From an uncultured Sulfurovum sp. (lineage in GTDB: Bacteria; Campylobacterota; Campylobacteria; Campylobacterales; Sulfurovaceae), in NCBI GenBank assembly GCA_902727935.1, contig CACVAX010000043.1:1-64000 (forward strand): 64,000 nt of DNA, given 5' to 3'. The position numbers and the translations under genes are program-made. This document shows, piece after piece, positions 27,951 through 39,801 of this stretch. The notes beneath the pieces are model-generated. The model saw only the letters and a list, made by a program, of their open reading frames with translations. It was not told the origin of the DNA and ran no database searches. The first letter of the stretch is position 1, and every line of letters starts with the position of its first letter.

Positions 27951-29304
27951 ACAACATACTGCCCCATAAAAAGTATGCTACCGAACTCAAAATAATAATT
28001 CCGATTACATTAACTTTAAATCCAATCCTTGCCATTTCAGCTATGGGAATCACACGTGAAGACATTACAATTGCATTGGGAGGGGTCGCAATAGGAAGCA
28101 TAAAGGCATATGATGCTGCAATCGTGGCTGTCATTAACAATAACGTCCCCTCACTAGGAGGCATATCCTTCGCAAACTCATAAAAAATTGGTATAGCAAT
28201 CGAAGTTAAGGCTGTATTTGAAGTAACTTCGGTGGAAAAAGCCACAAAAAAAGCAACCAATATAAACATCCAAAAAAGTGGCATACTAGAAATAAAAGAG
28301 AGTTTCGTCGCAATGTCTGCTGCTAACCCTGTTGTGGTAAATGCTGTAGCAATAGAGAAACCTGCTCCAAAAAGCATAATAATCTCATAGGGCATACTTC
28401 GTGTATCTTCCCAAGTTAAAAAGCCTATTTTCGGAAAAAACATTAATAATCCAAAACCTAAAAGTAACATCTTTTCATCAAAAGAGACATCTAATATTTG
28501 TTTTGAAAAAGTATTTCCAATCAAAACCAAAGCAAGTACTACGACTATGCCATAAAGACGTTTTTGAGTCATATCTAAAACTGCTACGCTATCCTCAGCT
28601 ATTTCCTCTACGGATTCATGCTCTAAACCCAATGAGAGTAACCAAGGAATAATTAGCAACATTAAAACAACAATGGGAAGCATCATATAAATCCACTCAC
28701 CAAAAGCCAATACAGGTAACTTATTCTCCTCTAAAAAACCTAATAAGATTAGATTGGGTGCTGTTCCAATGGGGGTAATAATTCCACCAATACTCGCTCC
28801 ATATGCCGTGGCTAATAAAAATCGAATTTTTAGTTTTAGGTTCGTACTCAAATAAAGTGCAATGGGCATCAGCATCAGCGTAATCGTAGTATTCGTTAAA
28901 ATTGAACTTAGCAGGGCTGAAGTTATTGCCAAAGCATAAATAATGCCTCTAACTGTTTTAGGAAAGAAACTTAATAACTTAGAAGAGAAATAAACATGAA
29001 GATTCACTTTTTCAATCGCCAATGCCAACATAAATCCACCCAAAAATAAAAATATAATAGACTTGGAGTAATTAGGTGTTACAGCAGAGAGTTCGAGTAC
29101 GCCAAAACTTGGAAAAAGAATAATAGGCAATAAGGAAACAACACCTAAGGGCAAAGACTCATTTGTCCACAATGTAACTAATAAAGCTACTAAACCTATA
29201 AGTAAAGATTGAGTTGAAGTAAAAAATGACCAGCTTAACAATATAAATATAGCCCCAATAACCAGAGCAATAATAATACCTTTAAAGTCATATAATATTG
29301 ACAT
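27949..29304 (-). CDS. SLC13/DASS-family sodium:dicarboxylate (anion) symporter
   Basis: The 451-residue carrier has about 11-12 membrane helices and the two repeated SNT-type substrate loops of the DASS family: ILTNTTITLMLMPIALYLS in the first half and STEVTSNTALTSIAIPIFYEF in the second. GGIITPIGTAPNLILLGF and PIATPPNAIVMSS are matching hairpins. It probably imports C4-dicarboxylates or sulfate with Na+. It is monocistronic. Confidence 0.88.
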   Translation of the reverse strand: MSILYDFKGIIIALVIGAIFILLSWSFFTSTQSLLIGLVALLVTLWTNESLPLGVVSLLPIILFPSFGVLELSAVTPNYSKSIIFLFLGGFMLALAIEKVNLHVYFSSKLLSFFPKTVRGIIYALAITSALLSSILTNTTITLMLMPIALYLSTNLKLKIRFLLATAYGASIGGIITPIGTAPNLILLGFLEENKLPVLAFGEWIYMMLPIVVLMLLIIPWLLSLGLEHESVEEIAEDSVAVLDMTQKRLYGIVVVLALVLIGNTFSKQILDVSFDEKMLLLGFGLLMFFPKIGFLTWEDTRSMPYEIIMLFGAGFSIATAFTTTGLAADIATKLSFISSMPLFWMFILVAFFVAFSTEVTSNTALTSIAIPIFYEFAKDMPPSEGTLLLMTATIAASYAFMLPIATPPNAIVMSSRVIPIAEMARIGFKVNVIGIIILSSVAYFLWGSML

Positions 29305-29447
29305 GTAAATCCCTTTTAATTAATAGTACTATACTAATTAAGATTTTTTCTTAGTTGTGCTTATATTTAAATGTTTGGGTAAAGGAGGCTACGTTGGTAG
29401 CTAACTGCACCCATCAATTTAAAGATGAGTGCAAATAAGAAAAAAGA

Positions 29448-30476
<1,029 letters not shown>

Positions 30477-30504
30477 TTATCCTTAGAAGTTAAAAAATTT
30501 CGCG

Positions 30505-30510
30505 ATTATA
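30505..30510 (-). promoter_or_regulatory. -10 box for ilvC
   Basis: The minus strand reads TATAAT 31 nt before the ilvC start. No leader peptide or T-box-like element was recognised. Confidence 0.5.
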
Positions 30511-30598
30511 GCGTAAGCTTCCTTATGGGTATTCAAGCATTATTTAATTCATCTTCTTGTGACTAAACTTAATGAATTTAGATAACTTTTAAGGCATT

Positions 30599-31567
30599 TT
30601 ATTCACAATACTTTTCCACTAATGCCAAAGCTTTCCTATCTGCACCACTTAAAGCCAAATCATGAATTTCATCAATGGTAAAATACTTTTCTTGATGCTT
30701 ATTTTTGACTAAAACTACCGAAGCGTCCAATGTAAAATGGGTGTAATGTTGTTTGAATGTTCCTATTTCTGTGCTATTTCTTGTCATCTTAAAATCTTCT
30801 TCTTGTTTAAATCCCCAAAGTCCAGAAAGAAGACGCTCTCTATTCTGAACTAAAGCATATTTATTTTCTTGATAATAAACCATTAAAGTTCGCTTTCGAA
30901 CAGGCTTCTTTTTTTTCTTCTTTTTCTCTGGATAAAGGAAAGGATTTTCTTTACCTCGGCAAAGTGAAACAAAAGGACAAACGTCACAAAGAGGGTTTTT
31001 ATGTGTACAAATAGATGAACCAATATCCATCATGCTTTGATTATAAATATATGCATTATTTTTGTCATAAAGTTCATAGGCTAGTTCCCATAACTCTTTA
31101 TCATTACAAGATGTTAGAGCAAAAAAACGGTACAAAATGCGTTTTACATTCGCATCAAGTATAGGAAGAGGTTCATTAAACGCAAAACACGCCACAGCAT
31201 GGGCTGTGGATTTTCCTATACCTGAAAGTTTTTCTAATGCTTCTGCATTGTTGGGCAATAATCCATTGGTCTCTACAGCCGTCTTATGTAAGTTTCTAGC
31301 ACGGGTGTAATACCCCAATCCTTCCCAAGCTTTTAAAACATCATCCACAGGAGCATTTGCAAGTTCCTTAAGAGTCGGAAATTTTTCTAAAAATGGAAAA
31401 TAAAAACGTTCAATCACTGTTTTAACTTGGGTTTGTTGTAACATAATTTCTGAAAGGTAGATTTTATAAGCGTTGTTTGTATTTCGCCAAGGAAGCGTTA
31501 CTCTTCCAAATTCTGCATACCAAACTAATATATTTTGGTGAATTTTATGATATTTATCCTTTTTCAT
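30599..31567 (-). CDS. mutY: A/G-specific adenine glycosylase MutY
   Basis: MutY removes A mispaired with 8-oxoG. The 322-residue protein has the opening FGRVTLPWR, the catalytic Glu in EIMLQQTQVKTVI, and the helix-hairpin-helix KLSGIGKSTAHAVACFAF with the catalytic Asp in PILDANVKRIL. The 4Fe-4S cluster site is seen in CTHKNPLCDVCPFVSLC. The C-terminal NUDIX-like 8-oxoG domain is present but short (about 225-322) after a run of lysines. Confidence 0.93.
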   Translation of the reverse strand: MKKDKYHKIHQNILVWYAEFGRVTLPWRNTNNAYKIYLSEIMLQQTQVKTVIERFYFPFLEKFPTLKELANAPVDDVLKAWEGLGYYTRARNLHKTAVETNGLLPNNAEALEKLSGIGKSTAHAVACFAFNEPLPILDANVKRILYRFFALTSCNDKELWELAYELYDKNNAYIYNQSMMDIGSSICTHKNPLCDVCPFVSLCRGKENPFLYPEKKKKKKKPVRKRTLMVYYQENKYALVQNRERLLSGLWGFKQEEDFKMTRNSTEIGTFKQHYTHFTLDASVVLVKNKHQEKYFTIDEIHDLALSGADRKALALVEKYCE

Positions 31568-31634
31568 GTTGCTATTTTAACAAAATCTCTGATAAAAATT
31601 GACTAATTTCTTGTATTCAGCTCTATTTTGTTGT

Positions 31635-31640
31635 TATAAT
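31635..31640 (+). promoter_or_regulatory. -10 box for the double-LysM gene
   Basis: TATAAT 62 nt before the ATG at 31702; AAGGAG sits directly before the start. Confidence 0.45.
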
Positions 31641-31701
31641 TCTAAAAAGGTTTAGAAAGATTTACAATGTTAAACAAAAAGAACAATAAGGAGAAGAACT
31701 T

Positions 31702-32784
31702 ATGGAAGTAGTAAAACGACTAGAAGGTTCTTCGGTAGATGAAGAGTTCGATTTCGAACTTGCAGAAAAAGAGATTGAACAAAAAAATACTTCAAAAAAA
31801 CCCAAGTTTTTTACCTTTATTATTTTGTTCCTCGTTGCAATAGCTGCTTACTTAGGTTTTAATCAATACCAAAAAAGCCAAGAAGCTTCACTTAAAATAG
31901 ATGAGTCTCTTATCGTTGTCAAAGAGATTGATACCTCGACAACAGCACATAACCCTCTTAGCAATAATGATAAGACTGAAGAACCTCCAAAAGAAGAACT
32001 GATTGTTAAGGCAGTTGAGCCCGAGCCTAAAGAGGAACCCACATCAGAAAAACAAACAGAGACACAAAAAGAAGAACCAACAGTTGAAAAACAAGCAGTA
32101 GATAACAGTACTCCAAAAGAGGTAGCCGTTTATACAGAAGTATTGGCTCAAAATATTATTCTGCCTCAATCTCCTCAACAAGAATCCCAAGAAGTAACAA
32201 CAGCTAAAAAAGAAACCGTCCCCAAAGCAGAAATACCCCAACAAGCCATTACTAAAGAAGCTACTTCTGAAAAAGCCATTCCTACTAAAACTCCTTCAGA
32301 AGATTCTCAATTTGATGTTAAAATCACCAAGGTTAAAGTGCTTGAACCTAAAAAAGAACCGATTAGCCCAAAACCTGTTCCCAAAAAAGTGAAGCCAAAA
32401 GCCTCTACTCCTGAAAAAATTGTTGCTCAAATAATCACAAGAAAGAGACGCTTAGTGACCATTAAAAAAGGAGACACCTTAAACTTAATTGCCCAAAGGT
32501 ATTATGGAAGTTCGATGGACTTCAAAAGAATTATTCGTGCTAACAAAAGTTTAAAGAGTTCAAAAAGTAGTCTTAGAGTTGGACAAAAAATCGTAGTACC
32601 TTATCTACCTAAGCAAAAAAGACAAAGAGTTGTTACGATTAAAAAGGGTTATACTTTAGCTAAGATTTCTAAACAATTTTATGGATCAACAGATGGTATT
32701 CAAAAAATAGTTAATGCAAATCGAAACATCAAAAATAAAAACTCTACCTTACGCATAGGACAAAAGGTCTATGTTCCAAAATAG
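31702..32784 (+). CDS. Single-pass membrane protein with two LysM domains
   Basis: The 360-residue protein has a cytosolic N-terminus, one membrane helix (about 34-53), a long Glu/Lys/Pro-rich periplasmic linker (60-245) and two LysM repeats (about 250-298 and 308-357). Each LysM reads as VTIKKGDTLNLIAQRYYGSS or a close variant ending in RVGQKIVVP or RIGQKVYVP. It should tether the inner membrane to peptidoglycan. It resembles the one-LysM protein at 12771. A hairpin at 32796-32824 follows. Confidence 0.8.
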   Translation: MEVVKRLEGSSVDEEFDFELAEKEIEQKNTSKKPKFFTFIILFLVAIAAYLGFNQYQKSQEASLKIDESLIVVKEIDTSTTAHNPLSNNDKTEEPPKEELIVKAVEPEPKEEPTSEKQTETQKEEPTVEKQAVDNSTPKEVAVYTEVLAQNIILPQSPQQESQEVTTAKKETVPKAEIPQQAITKEATSEKAIPTKTPSEDSQFDVKITKVKVLEPKKEPISPKPVPKKVKPKASTPEKIVAQIITRKRRLVTIKKGDTLNLIAQRYYGSSMDFKRIIRANKSLKSSKSSLRVGQKIVVPYLPKQKRQRVVTIKKGYTLAKISKQFYGSTDGIQKIVNANRNIKNKNSTLRIGQKVYVPK

Positions 32785-32795
32785 AAAAAAGTATA

Positions 32796-32824
32796 TTTTG
32801 TAAGCTTTAAGTAGCTTACAAAAA
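32796..32824. terminator. Bidirectional terminator
   Basis: TTTTGTAAGC-loop-GCTTACAAAA, a 10-bp stem with T/A ends, between convergent genes. Confidence 0.85.
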
Positions 32825-32826
32825 TA

Positions 32827-33873
32827 CTAACGTTTAGAAACTCTTTTACACTCTGCCACAAAATGCTTAGCATTCTCCACAGGTACATCTGGAAGAATTC
32901 CATGACCTAAATTAAAAATGTGTCGTTTTGTTCCCATAACTTCTTGAATAGCCTCTACACAAGCTGTGGTCGCTTCTTGGCTGTAAAGTCTACAGGGTTC
33001 CATATTTCCTTGAAGTACATATTTGTCTCCAAGATGCTCTTTTGCCATTGCCATTGGCGTTCCCCAATCCACACCAAATACATCAAAGTTTCCATAAACT
33101 TGCCCACGTTCAATAAATGATGCCACCCCTTTAGGGAACATAATAATTGGGGTATCTGGATACTTAGCTTTTAAATGATCACAAACCTCTACCATGTATT
33201 TCCATGAAAATTCATCATATTTACCAGGTTCAATCGCAGCTGCCCATGAATCAAAGATTTGTACTACATCAATTCCAGCTTCAATTTGCTTTTCCATGTA
33301 GTATTTTACAACTTCAGTTACTTCTCTTAAGATATTATGCAAAAACTCTGGATTTGAATACATAAGTTTTTTACAAAGATTATACGTCTTAGTTCCTTGA
33401 CCCTCTATCATGTAAGTAGCCAATGTCCAAGGAGCACCTGTAAATCCAATAAGTGCTATCTCATCACCACGTTCATCAAGTTGTTTTCTAAGCAGTTTAA
33501 TGGTGTCATAAACATACGTTAATTTATTAGCAGCTTCTTCACCACCAATAAGTCTGTCTAAATCTGCTTGACAAGTTAATGGATCATGAAACTTTGGTCC
33601 AAAACCTTTAATGAACTCTAAATCCATTCCCATTTCATCTGGAATCACCAAAATATCTGAAAATAAAATAGCAGCATCCACTCCGACAATATCTAAGGGT
33701 TGAATGGTTACTTCAGCAGCTTTTTTGGGATCATGACACAGGTTCAAAAAATTCCCAGCTTCAGCTCTTACTTTCATGTATTCAGGTAAATATCGTCCTG
33801 CTTGTCTCATCATCCATACGGGTGTGTATGGGGTCTCTTTACCTAAACAGGCATCTACAAAAATCTTACTCAT
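32827..33873 (-). CDS. hemE: Uroporphyrinogen decarboxylase
   Basis: HemE removes four acetate carboxyls from uroporphyrinogen III on the way to heme. The 348-residue enzyme begins with the substrate-binding signature [16 protein letters not shown] and contains [15 protein letters not shown] (the essential Asp), [18 protein letters not shown] and [15 protein letters not shown]. The length is typical. Its start shares a base with the stop of the upstream UPF0114 gene, so they are coupled. Confidence 0.96.
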   Translation of the reverse strand: MSKIFVDACLGKETPYTPVWMMRQAGRYLPEYMKVRAEAGNFLNLCHDPKKAAEVTIQPLDIVGVDAAILFSDILVIPDEMGMDLEFIKGFGPKFHDPLTCQADLDRLIGGEEAANKLTYVYDTIKLLRKQLDERGDEIALIGFTGAPWTLATYMIEGQGTKTYNLCKKLMYSNPEFLHNILREVTEVVKYYMEKQIEAGIDVVQIFDSWAAAIEPGKYDEFSWKYMVEVCDHLKAKYPDTPIIMFPKGVASFIERGQVYGNFDVFGVDWGTPMAMAKEHLGDKYVLQGNMEPCRLYSQEATTACVEAIQEVMGTKRHIFNLGHGILPDVPVENAKHFVAECKRVSKR

Positions 33874-34451
33874 TATTTACCTACTTTCCCTAAAAAATAT
33901 AATCCTACAGCCAACGCCGTAATAGACAATGCAAAATATAACATCTCCAATGGCGTTGTAAAGTTTGTGTGCAATACCCTTTGAAAAAAGTTTACTACCA
34001 AAACCATTACAATAACTTTTGCAATCTTATCTTTGAGTTGATCTAAAGAGTGAATGGCTAAAATTTGACTTCCATTACTCCCTGATGCTTCATCTATTTC
34101 CGAAATAAACAACTCATAAATACCAAAAGCAAAAATAAACATAACAACAGCTATCAAATAAAGGTCAACAGCCCCAATAATTCCAGCCACAACATCTTCA
34201 TGGAAGTTTTCAGGATGAGCATGAGTTACTACTGTGTTAAATGTATATACTGCTACATTCCAAATATCCATTGAAGCCACAATAAAAAGTACAAAAGCGC
34301 CAAGTAATGAAAAAACTACTGCAAAAATAACAACAAATCTACTTCGCCAAATAGCACCTTCAAATAATGTTTCAATTAAACTGTTATTGGCTCTATCTAT
34401 TTTAAGTCGTTCTTCCATATCATGGTTTTTATCACAATCCTTTTCTGCCAT
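33873..34451 (-). CDS. UPF0114/YqhA-family membrane protein
   Basis: The 192-residue protein has four membrane helices (about 37-60, 93-117, 138-158, 168-186), an N-terminal charged tail and [20 protein letters not shown] with ISEID, the YqhA/UPF0114 signature. The function of the family is unknown. It is the middle gene of asd-UPF0114-hemE with 1-nt spacings on both sides. Confidence 0.85.
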   Translation of the reverse strand: MAEKDCDKNHDMEERLKIDRANNSLIETLFEGAIWRSRFVVIFAVVFSLLGAFVLFIVASMDIWNVAVYTFNTVVTHAHPENFHEDVVAGIIGAVDLYLIAVVMFIFAFGIYELFISEIDEASGSNGSQILAIHSLDQLKDKIAKVIVMVLVVNFFQRVLHTNFTTPLEMLYFALSITALAVGLYFLGKVGK

Positions 34452-34452
34452 T

Positions 34453-35484
34453 CTAAGCCTCCAACTTTATCCACTTTTGAGCAATACGCACAGCATTGGT
34501 TGCTGCACCGACTCTTACTTGGTCAGCCACACCCCAAAGATGAAGTACATTATTTTCGTGAAGATCTTTTCGAATACGCCCCACATAAGTTTCATCAGTA
34601 TCGGTTGCTGTCATTGGCATTGGGTATTGATTATTTTCAAGGTCATCAACAAGTGTAACATTTTCAAAAGTAGCCAATACTTCACGTACCTTTTCAACAG
34701 AAACATCTACCTCATCTGCAAAACGAATGGTAATTGACTCCGAGTGAGAACGCAGTACAGGAACACGCACACAAGTGGCACTTACAGCAAAATCTGAATG
34801 CATTATTTTGTTCGTCTCTAATACCATTTTCATCTCTTCTTTGGTATAACCATTGGGTTGAGGTGTATCAATATGAGGAATAACATTTAACGCAATTTGA
34901 TGGGCAAATGCTTCTACTTTTGTATCTTCCAGTTTAAAGGCAAAAAAATCTTGCATTTGCTGAACTAACTCTTCCATACCAGCTTTACCAGCCCCTGAGG
35001 TTGCTTGATAAGTTGATACGTCTACTCGCTTAATACCATAAAGGTCATGCAGTGGCTTAAGCAGTTGTACCATTTGAATTGTAGAACAGTTAGGATTTGC
35101 AATAATCCCTGTCTCTTCCCAAAGTTCAATGTCTTCTGGATTCACTTCTGGCACTACCAATGGTACATCCTCCATCATTCTAAAGTGAGAAGTATTATCA
35201 ATAACTACAGCACCAGACTCTACAGCATATTTGGCATATTTCGCCGAAATACTACCCCCAGCTGAAAAGAAAGCAATGTCTATATCTCTTCCTTGAAATA
35301 CCTCTTCGGTTAACTCTTCAATACGATACTCATCACCCATAAATTCAATAATTTGACCAGCAGAGTTTGCACTGGCTAAAGGTAAAAGCTCTCCTACAGG
35401 AAACTTAACTTCTTCTAAGACCCTAAAAAGCTCTTCACCAACGGCACCACTTGCTCCCACAACAGCTACATTATACTGTTTCAC
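34453..35484 (-). CDS. asd: Aspartate-semialdehyde dehydrogenase
   Basis: Asd makes aspartate semialdehyde for lysine, diaminopimelate, threonine and methionine. The 343-residue enzyme has the NADP site VVGASGAVGEELFRVL, FFSAGGSISAKYA, the catalytic Cys in IANPNCSTIQMVQLL, the ATSGAGKAGMEEL substrate region and the catalytic His in VPVLRSHSESITI. It leads the operon with UPF0114 and hemE. Confidence 0.96.
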   Translation of the reverse strand: MKQYNVAVVGASGAVGEELFRVLEEVKFPVGELLPLASANSAGQIIEFMGDEYRIEELTEEVFQGRDIDIAFFSAGGSISAKYAKYAVESGAVVIDNTSHFRMMEDVPLVVPEVNPEDIELWEETGIIANPNCSTIQMVQLLKPLHDLYGIKRVDVSTYQATSGAGKAGMEELVQQMQDFFAFKLEDTKVEAFAHQIALNVIPHIDTPQPNGYTKEEMKMVLETNKIMHSDFAVSATCVRVPVLRSHSESITIRFADEVDVSVEKVREVLATFENVTLVDDLENNQYPMPMTATDTDETYVGRIRKDLHENNVLHLWGVADQVRVGAATNAVRIAQKWIKLEA

Positions 35485-35655
35485 ATCTGTCCTTTTTCAA
35501 TTAAAGTATAATCAAACATTTTAATTTTTATTCTTTGATGTTATTTTAACCAAATGGGTGTGAGTCTATGCTTTTAAAATTTTATTTTTGAAATTTTAAG
35601 GAGGAGTTGGCTTTTTTAGTAGCGTGAGTCTAAACTGACCCAGCTAAAAAACTGA

Positions 35656-36048
35656 TTAAGCACATTCAAAAGTGTTTGGTATACCTGCAACCTTTACCAG
35701 CTTAAGATTCTTTTCACAAAAACGTTCAGAGATAGGTAAGCTCTCTTTTGTTAGAGAAGGTTTTAACAATTCCTCTAAACTATTTTCTAACTCGTATTCT
35801 GCAGCTTCCTCATTTGTCATGACATATTTAGTAAAAATAATGGTTTCAATGTTATCAAGAATCACGGTTGCATATTTATCTTCAACACTGGGTTTTTGTT
35901 GAGGTTCTGCTTTTACTTTAGGTGCTGATAATCCTGAAAGGTCAACAAAACAATGTGTACCTGTACATTTCACTTTATTCCCTGCTGATACATTAAATGA
36001 TAACAATGACATCGATAATAAAGTTGTGATTAGGAGTTTTCTTTTCAT
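35656..36048 (-). CDS. Small exported protein with cysteine motifs, unknown function
   Basis: Starting at MKRKLLITTLLSMSLLSFNV (signal peptide, cleavage after VSAG), the protein is 130 residues. It has CTGTHCFVDLSG after the signal and a C-terminal Cys pair (RFCEK...FECA), so two disulfides are possible. YATVILDNIETIIFTKYVM and an acidic helix fill the middle. The upstream ATG at 36087 is less suitable because it precedes the signal peptide. No family recognised. The 36088-36303 stretch upstream is AT-rich without a gene. Confidence 0.6.
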   Translation of the reverse strand: MKRKLLITTLLSMSLLSFNVSAGNKVKCTGTHCFVDLSGLSAPKVKAEPQQKPSVEDKYATVILDNIETIIFTKYVMTNEEAAEYELENSLEELLKPSLTKESLPISERFCEKNLKLVKVAGIPNTFECA

Positions 36049-36303
36049 GTGAGTTTCTTTCCTTGGAGTGCTGATTTTTTCTATCATTATTATGACGTAT
36101 ATTAAAAAATATTACAATTATTTTTTAATAAAAAAATCAAATGTGAGGAAAAAATTGCTTATTTAATAATAATAATTTTTATTCCTCATAATAATCAACA
36201 AAAGTTCTCAAGAGCTATTATACAACTGTTTAGAAGTGTTTTTATTCCTCAAAAAGTGTTTTATAAACTCACTATTTAGATTTTTAAAGAAATAGCATTA
36301 TTT

Positions 36304-38796
36304 TTACTCACTATTATCATCTAAGATTTCCTCATTAACAATATCTGGCTCTTCTGCTGCTTCTTTTGGACATTTTGCCATGCTAACTACAATGTCTTTT
36401 TTCTCAACATTCACCACTTTTACCCCAGAAGTATTACGCCCTGCTTTTCTAATGGTCTGCATGTCAACACGTATCATTTTACCTACCGAAGTAAGACACA
36501 TCATGTCTTTGTCCTCTTCCACCATGACCACATCAACCACATCACCTGTTTTAACAGAGAGTTTCATAGAAATAACCCCTTTACCTGCACGGCTTTGCTC
36601 TCGGTACTCTGAAGCAGTGGTACGTTTACCAATACCCTTTTCACTCAACATTAATAACTCATGTTCTTCATCTTCAATGGTGGTTGCACCACATACAAAG
36701 TCATCTTCTATTTTAAACTTAATCGCAGCAACACCTCGTGCAACGCGTCCAATTTCTCTGGCATCGTCAACTTTAAAACGTATACATTGACCTTTTTTAG
36801 TCGCCACAAACAGCCACTTTGTTTCAGGCATAACTATCTTAGCTGTGACAATTTCATCATCATCGTCTAGGTTTATGGCTCTTACACCATTGGTTCTAAT
36901 GTTAGAGTACTCTTTTAAATTGGTACGCTTAACAATCCCTTTTTTTGTAAAAAATGCCAAACCTTTGTCTTCTTCAAAATCAACTGTTGGGATGATTGAC
37001 ATGATTTTTTCATCTGCTTTAAGATTAATAAGATTCAGTACAGCCCTCCCCTTAGCTGTTCTTGAACCCTCAGGAATTCGGTAAACTTTTAACCAATAAA
37101 GCTGTCCCATATCAGTAACAAACATCAAAGTATCATGGGTAGCAGAGATAAAAAACTGCTCTATAAAGTCATCATCATGCGTGGTAACAGCTATCTTACC
37201 TTTGCCTCCACGTTTTTGTTGCTCATATTGTTTCACAGGAACACGTTTAATGTATCCTCTATGCGTAATGGTCACAACCATTGGCTCATTTGGAATTAAA
37301 TCTTCAATGTCAATGTCATCATAATCATCAATAATTTCCGTACGTCTTTCAGCTTTAAAATTGTCACCAATCTCTTTAAGCTCATCAACAATAATACCAT
37401 TAAGAATATCTTCACTCTTTAAAATAGACTCTAAGTAAGCAATTAATGCATAAAGCTCTTTTAATTCATTTTCAATTTTTTCAACTTCAAGACCCGTAAG
37501 CCTTCTAAGTTTCATCTCTAAAATAGCATGAGACTGAATCTCTGAAAGAGAGAAACTTTGTATTAACGCAAGTTTAGCTGTCTCTGTGTCTTCACTCTCT
37601 CTAATAATACGAATAACTTCGTCAATATTATCAACAGCAATTTTTAGACCTTCTAAAATGTGTGCTCTTGCTTTTGCTTTTTCAAGATCAAAAATGGTTC
37701 TTCTAATAATAACAGTTTTTCTATGACGTAAAAATAAATCAAGCATCTCACGCAGTTTAAATATTTTTGGTTCTTTGTTCGCAATGGCTAACATAATGAT
37801 TCCAAAAGTATTTTGCATACTTGTCTGCTTAAAGAGGTTGTTTAACACAATGTCCGACATCGCATCACGTTTAAGCTCAATAACAATTCTCATACCTTCA
37901 CGGTCAGACTCATCACGAATTTCTGAAATACCTTCAATCTGCTTGTCACGCACTAAGTGTGCAATGTTTTCAATCAGACGAGCTTTATTAACTTGGTAAG
38001 GAAGTTCATCTACCACAATAACTTCTTTACTTTTTTTCTCTTCTATGTGGGTCTTCGCACGTACCTTAATACGTCCTCTACCAGTGGTGTAAGCATCTGT
38101 AATCCCTTTTTTACCAAAGATAATACCACCTGTTGGAAAATCTGGACCTTTAACAATGCTCAATAACTCCTCATCAGCACAAGAAGGATTATCTAAGATA
38201 TGTAAAAGAGCTTCAATAAGTTCATCCATTCTATGAGGAGGAATGTTTGTTGCCATACCAACGGCAATACCTGACGAGCCATTTAACAATAAATTTGGCA
38301 CACGTGAAGGTAAAACATCAGGTTCTGACATAGAGTCATCATAGTTGGGTGTAAAGTCTACGGTGTCTTTGTCTAAGTCACGCAGTAACTCTTCAGCAAG
38401 TTTCGTCATACGTGCTTCGGTATATCTCATCGCAGCAGCATTATCACCATCAACAGAACCAAAGTTACCTTGACCATCTACTAGAGGTGCTCTAAGTGAA
38501 AAATCTTGTGCCATACGAACCAAAGCATCATAAACAGAGTTGTCACCATGTGGATGATACTTACCAATAACATCTCCAACAATTCTTGCCGATTTTTTAT
38601 AAGCAGCTCTATGAGACAGGCTTAATTCATTCATTGCATAAAGTATTCTTCGATGTACAGGTTTTAAACCATCACGTGCATCAGGTAAAGCACGTCCTAC
38701 AATAACAGACATAGAATAATCAAGGTAAGAACCCTTCATACTCTCTTCAATTTTCACGGTTTGTATGTCTAAATTTTTGTCAAGCTGATCACTCAT
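36304..38796 (-). CDS. gyrA: DNA gyrase subunit A
   Basis: The 830-residue breakage-reunion subunit has the start region [21 protein letters not shown], the [24 protein letters not shown], the catalytic Tyr in [10 protein letters not shown], and the C-terminal beta-pinwheel with the GyrA box QQKRGGKGK. In the QRDR the positions matching E. coli Ser83 and Asp87 read D-N-S-V-Y-D, i.e. Ser is replaced by Asn-Ser context as in this phylum; I make no resistance claim. An acidic tail ends the protein. A minus-strand TATAAT lies at 38844-38849. Confidence 0.96.
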   Translation of the reverse strand: MSDQLDKNLDIQTVKIEESMKGSYLDYSMSVIVGRALPDARDGLKPVHRRILYAMNELSLSHRAAYKKSARIVGDVIGKYHPHGDNSVYDALVRMAQDFSLRAPLVDGQGNFGSVDGDNAAAMRYTEARMTKLAEELLRDLDKDTVDFTPNYDDSMSEPDVLPSRVPNLLLNGSSGIAVGMATNIPPHRMDELIEALLHILDNPSCADEELLSIVKGPDFPTGGIIFGKKGITDAYTTGRGRIKVRAKTHIEEKKSKEVIVVDELPYQVNKARLIENIAHLVRDKQIEGISEIRDESDREGMRIVIELKRDAMSDIVLNNLFKQTSMQNTFGIIMLAIANKEPKIFKLREMLDLFLRHRKTVIIRRTIFDLEKAKARAHILEGLKIAVDNIDEVIRIIRESEDTETAKLALIQSFSLSEIQSHAILEMKLRRLTGLEVEKIENELKELYALIAYLESILKSEDILNGIIVDELKEIGDNFKAERRTEIIDDYDDIDIEDLIPNEPMVVTITHRGYIKRVPVKQYEQQKRGGKGKIAVTTHDDDFIEQFFISATHDTLMFVTDMGQLYWLKVYRIPEGSRTAKGRAVLNLINLKADEKIMSIIPTVDFEEDKGLAFFTKKGIVKRTNLKEYSNIRTNGVRAINLDDDDEIVTAKIVMPETKWLFVATKKGQCIRFKVDDAREIGRVARGVAAIKFKIEDDFVCGATTIEDEEHELLMLSEKGIGKRTTASEYREQSRAGKGVISMKLSVKTGDVVDVVMVEEDKDMMCLTSVGKMIRVDMQTIRKAGRNTSGVKVVNVEKKDIVVSMAKCPKEAAEEPDIVNEEILDDNSE

Positions 38797-38843
38797 AAAC
38801 TTCCTTCGTATACTATATTATATATGTTATAAAATTAGTGGAT

Positions 38844-38849
38844 ATTATA
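38844..38849 (-). promoter_or_regulatory. -10 box for gyrA
   Basis: The minus strand reads TATAAT about 48 nt before the gyrA start. Confidence 0.45.
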
Positions 38850-38944
38850 GCCAAAAGCTCTTAAATATATTATTTTTTATTAGACAAAATCTATTAACAT
38901 AATTATGCTATTATTCCATCTAAATTTTTGTCTAGGATACAACA

Positions 38945-39796
38945 ATGAAAAAATACTCTCTTTTACTCTTTTTTTTAACGAGCCTAAGTTTTGCTAAAAT
39001 TGAGGTTGCTGTTAGCCTTGCTCCTCAAAAAGTTTTTGTTGAAAAAATAGGAGCTGAACATGTCAATGTAACTGTCATTGTAGAAAAAGGTTCTTCTCCT
39101 CATGACTACCAACCCAAACCTTCACAAATGAGAGATATTTCTAAAGCAATGGTCTATTTTGCAATGGGTGTAGAATTTGAAAACATATGGCTCTATAAAT
39201 TTCAAAATCAAAATAAAAACCTGCTCTTTATAGACAGTACCAAAGGGATGCAGAAGTATCAAGTCAAAGGAAATTATGTCTGTACTGCTGGGCATACCCA
39301 TACTCAAGAACAACTTGACCCACATGTTTGGGTTGACCCCATTAATGTAAAAATTATTGCTAAAAATATTTATGAAACCCTTGTAAGCTTAGATGAAAAA
39401 AATAAAGCTACCTATTTAAAAAATTATAAAGCCTATCTACTAGAATTAGATGCTCTTGATACAGAAATTCGAGCCATATTAAAAGAGACACCTAAAAAGT
39501 CAACCTTTATGGTTTTTCATCCTTCTTGGGGATATTTTGCCAAACGTTATGACCTCACACAATTACCTGTTGAGATAGATGGGAAAGAGCCAAAAATGAA
39601 AGCACTCGTAGGCATTATAGAACAAGCTAAAAAAGAAAAAGTTCATGCCATTTTTACCCAACCAGAGTTTTCAGATAAAGCCAGTCGAAACATTGCAAAC
39701 AATTTAAAAATCGAAGTCATTAAAGCTTCTCCTTTGGCTGAAAACTGGGCAGAAAATCTTAAAATGTTAGCCAAAGCCATTGCCCAAAAGAAGTAG
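38945..39796 (+). CDS. znuA: Zinc ABC transporter substrate-binding protein (ZnuA-like)
   Basis: The 283-residue cluster A-I binding protein has a signal peptide (1-17) and metal ligands in SSPHDYQPKPSQM (first His), DPHVWVDPINV (second His), VFHPSWGYFAKRY (third His) and a late acidic ligand near TQPEFSDKASR. The His-loop between first and second ligands is short (CTAGHTHTQEQ). Zn2+ or Mn2+ capture in the periplasm is expected. It is 5 nt from the ATPase gene. No Zur or Fur box was recognised. Confidence 0.88.
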   Translation: MKKYSLLLFFLTSLSFAKIEVAVSLAPQKVFVEKIGAEHVNVTVIVEKGSSPHDYQPKPSQMRDISKAMVYFAMGVEFENIWLYKFQNQNKNLLFIDSTKGMQKYQVKGNYVCTAGHTHTQEQLDPHVWVDPINVKIIAKNIYETLVSLDEKNKATYLKNYKAYLLELDALDTEIRAILKETPKKSTFMVFHPSWGYFAKRYDLTQLPVEIDGKEPKMKALVGIIEQAKKEKVHAIFTQPEFSDKASRNIANNLKIEVIKASPLAENWAENLKMLAKAIAQKK

Positions 39797-39801
39797 TCCT
39801 T

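Noticed and set aside
29406-29433. Terminator after ilvC
   Set aside because: The hairpin TGCAC-CATC/GATG-GTGCA has an internal mismatch and no T-run on the relevant strand; mentioned only as possible.
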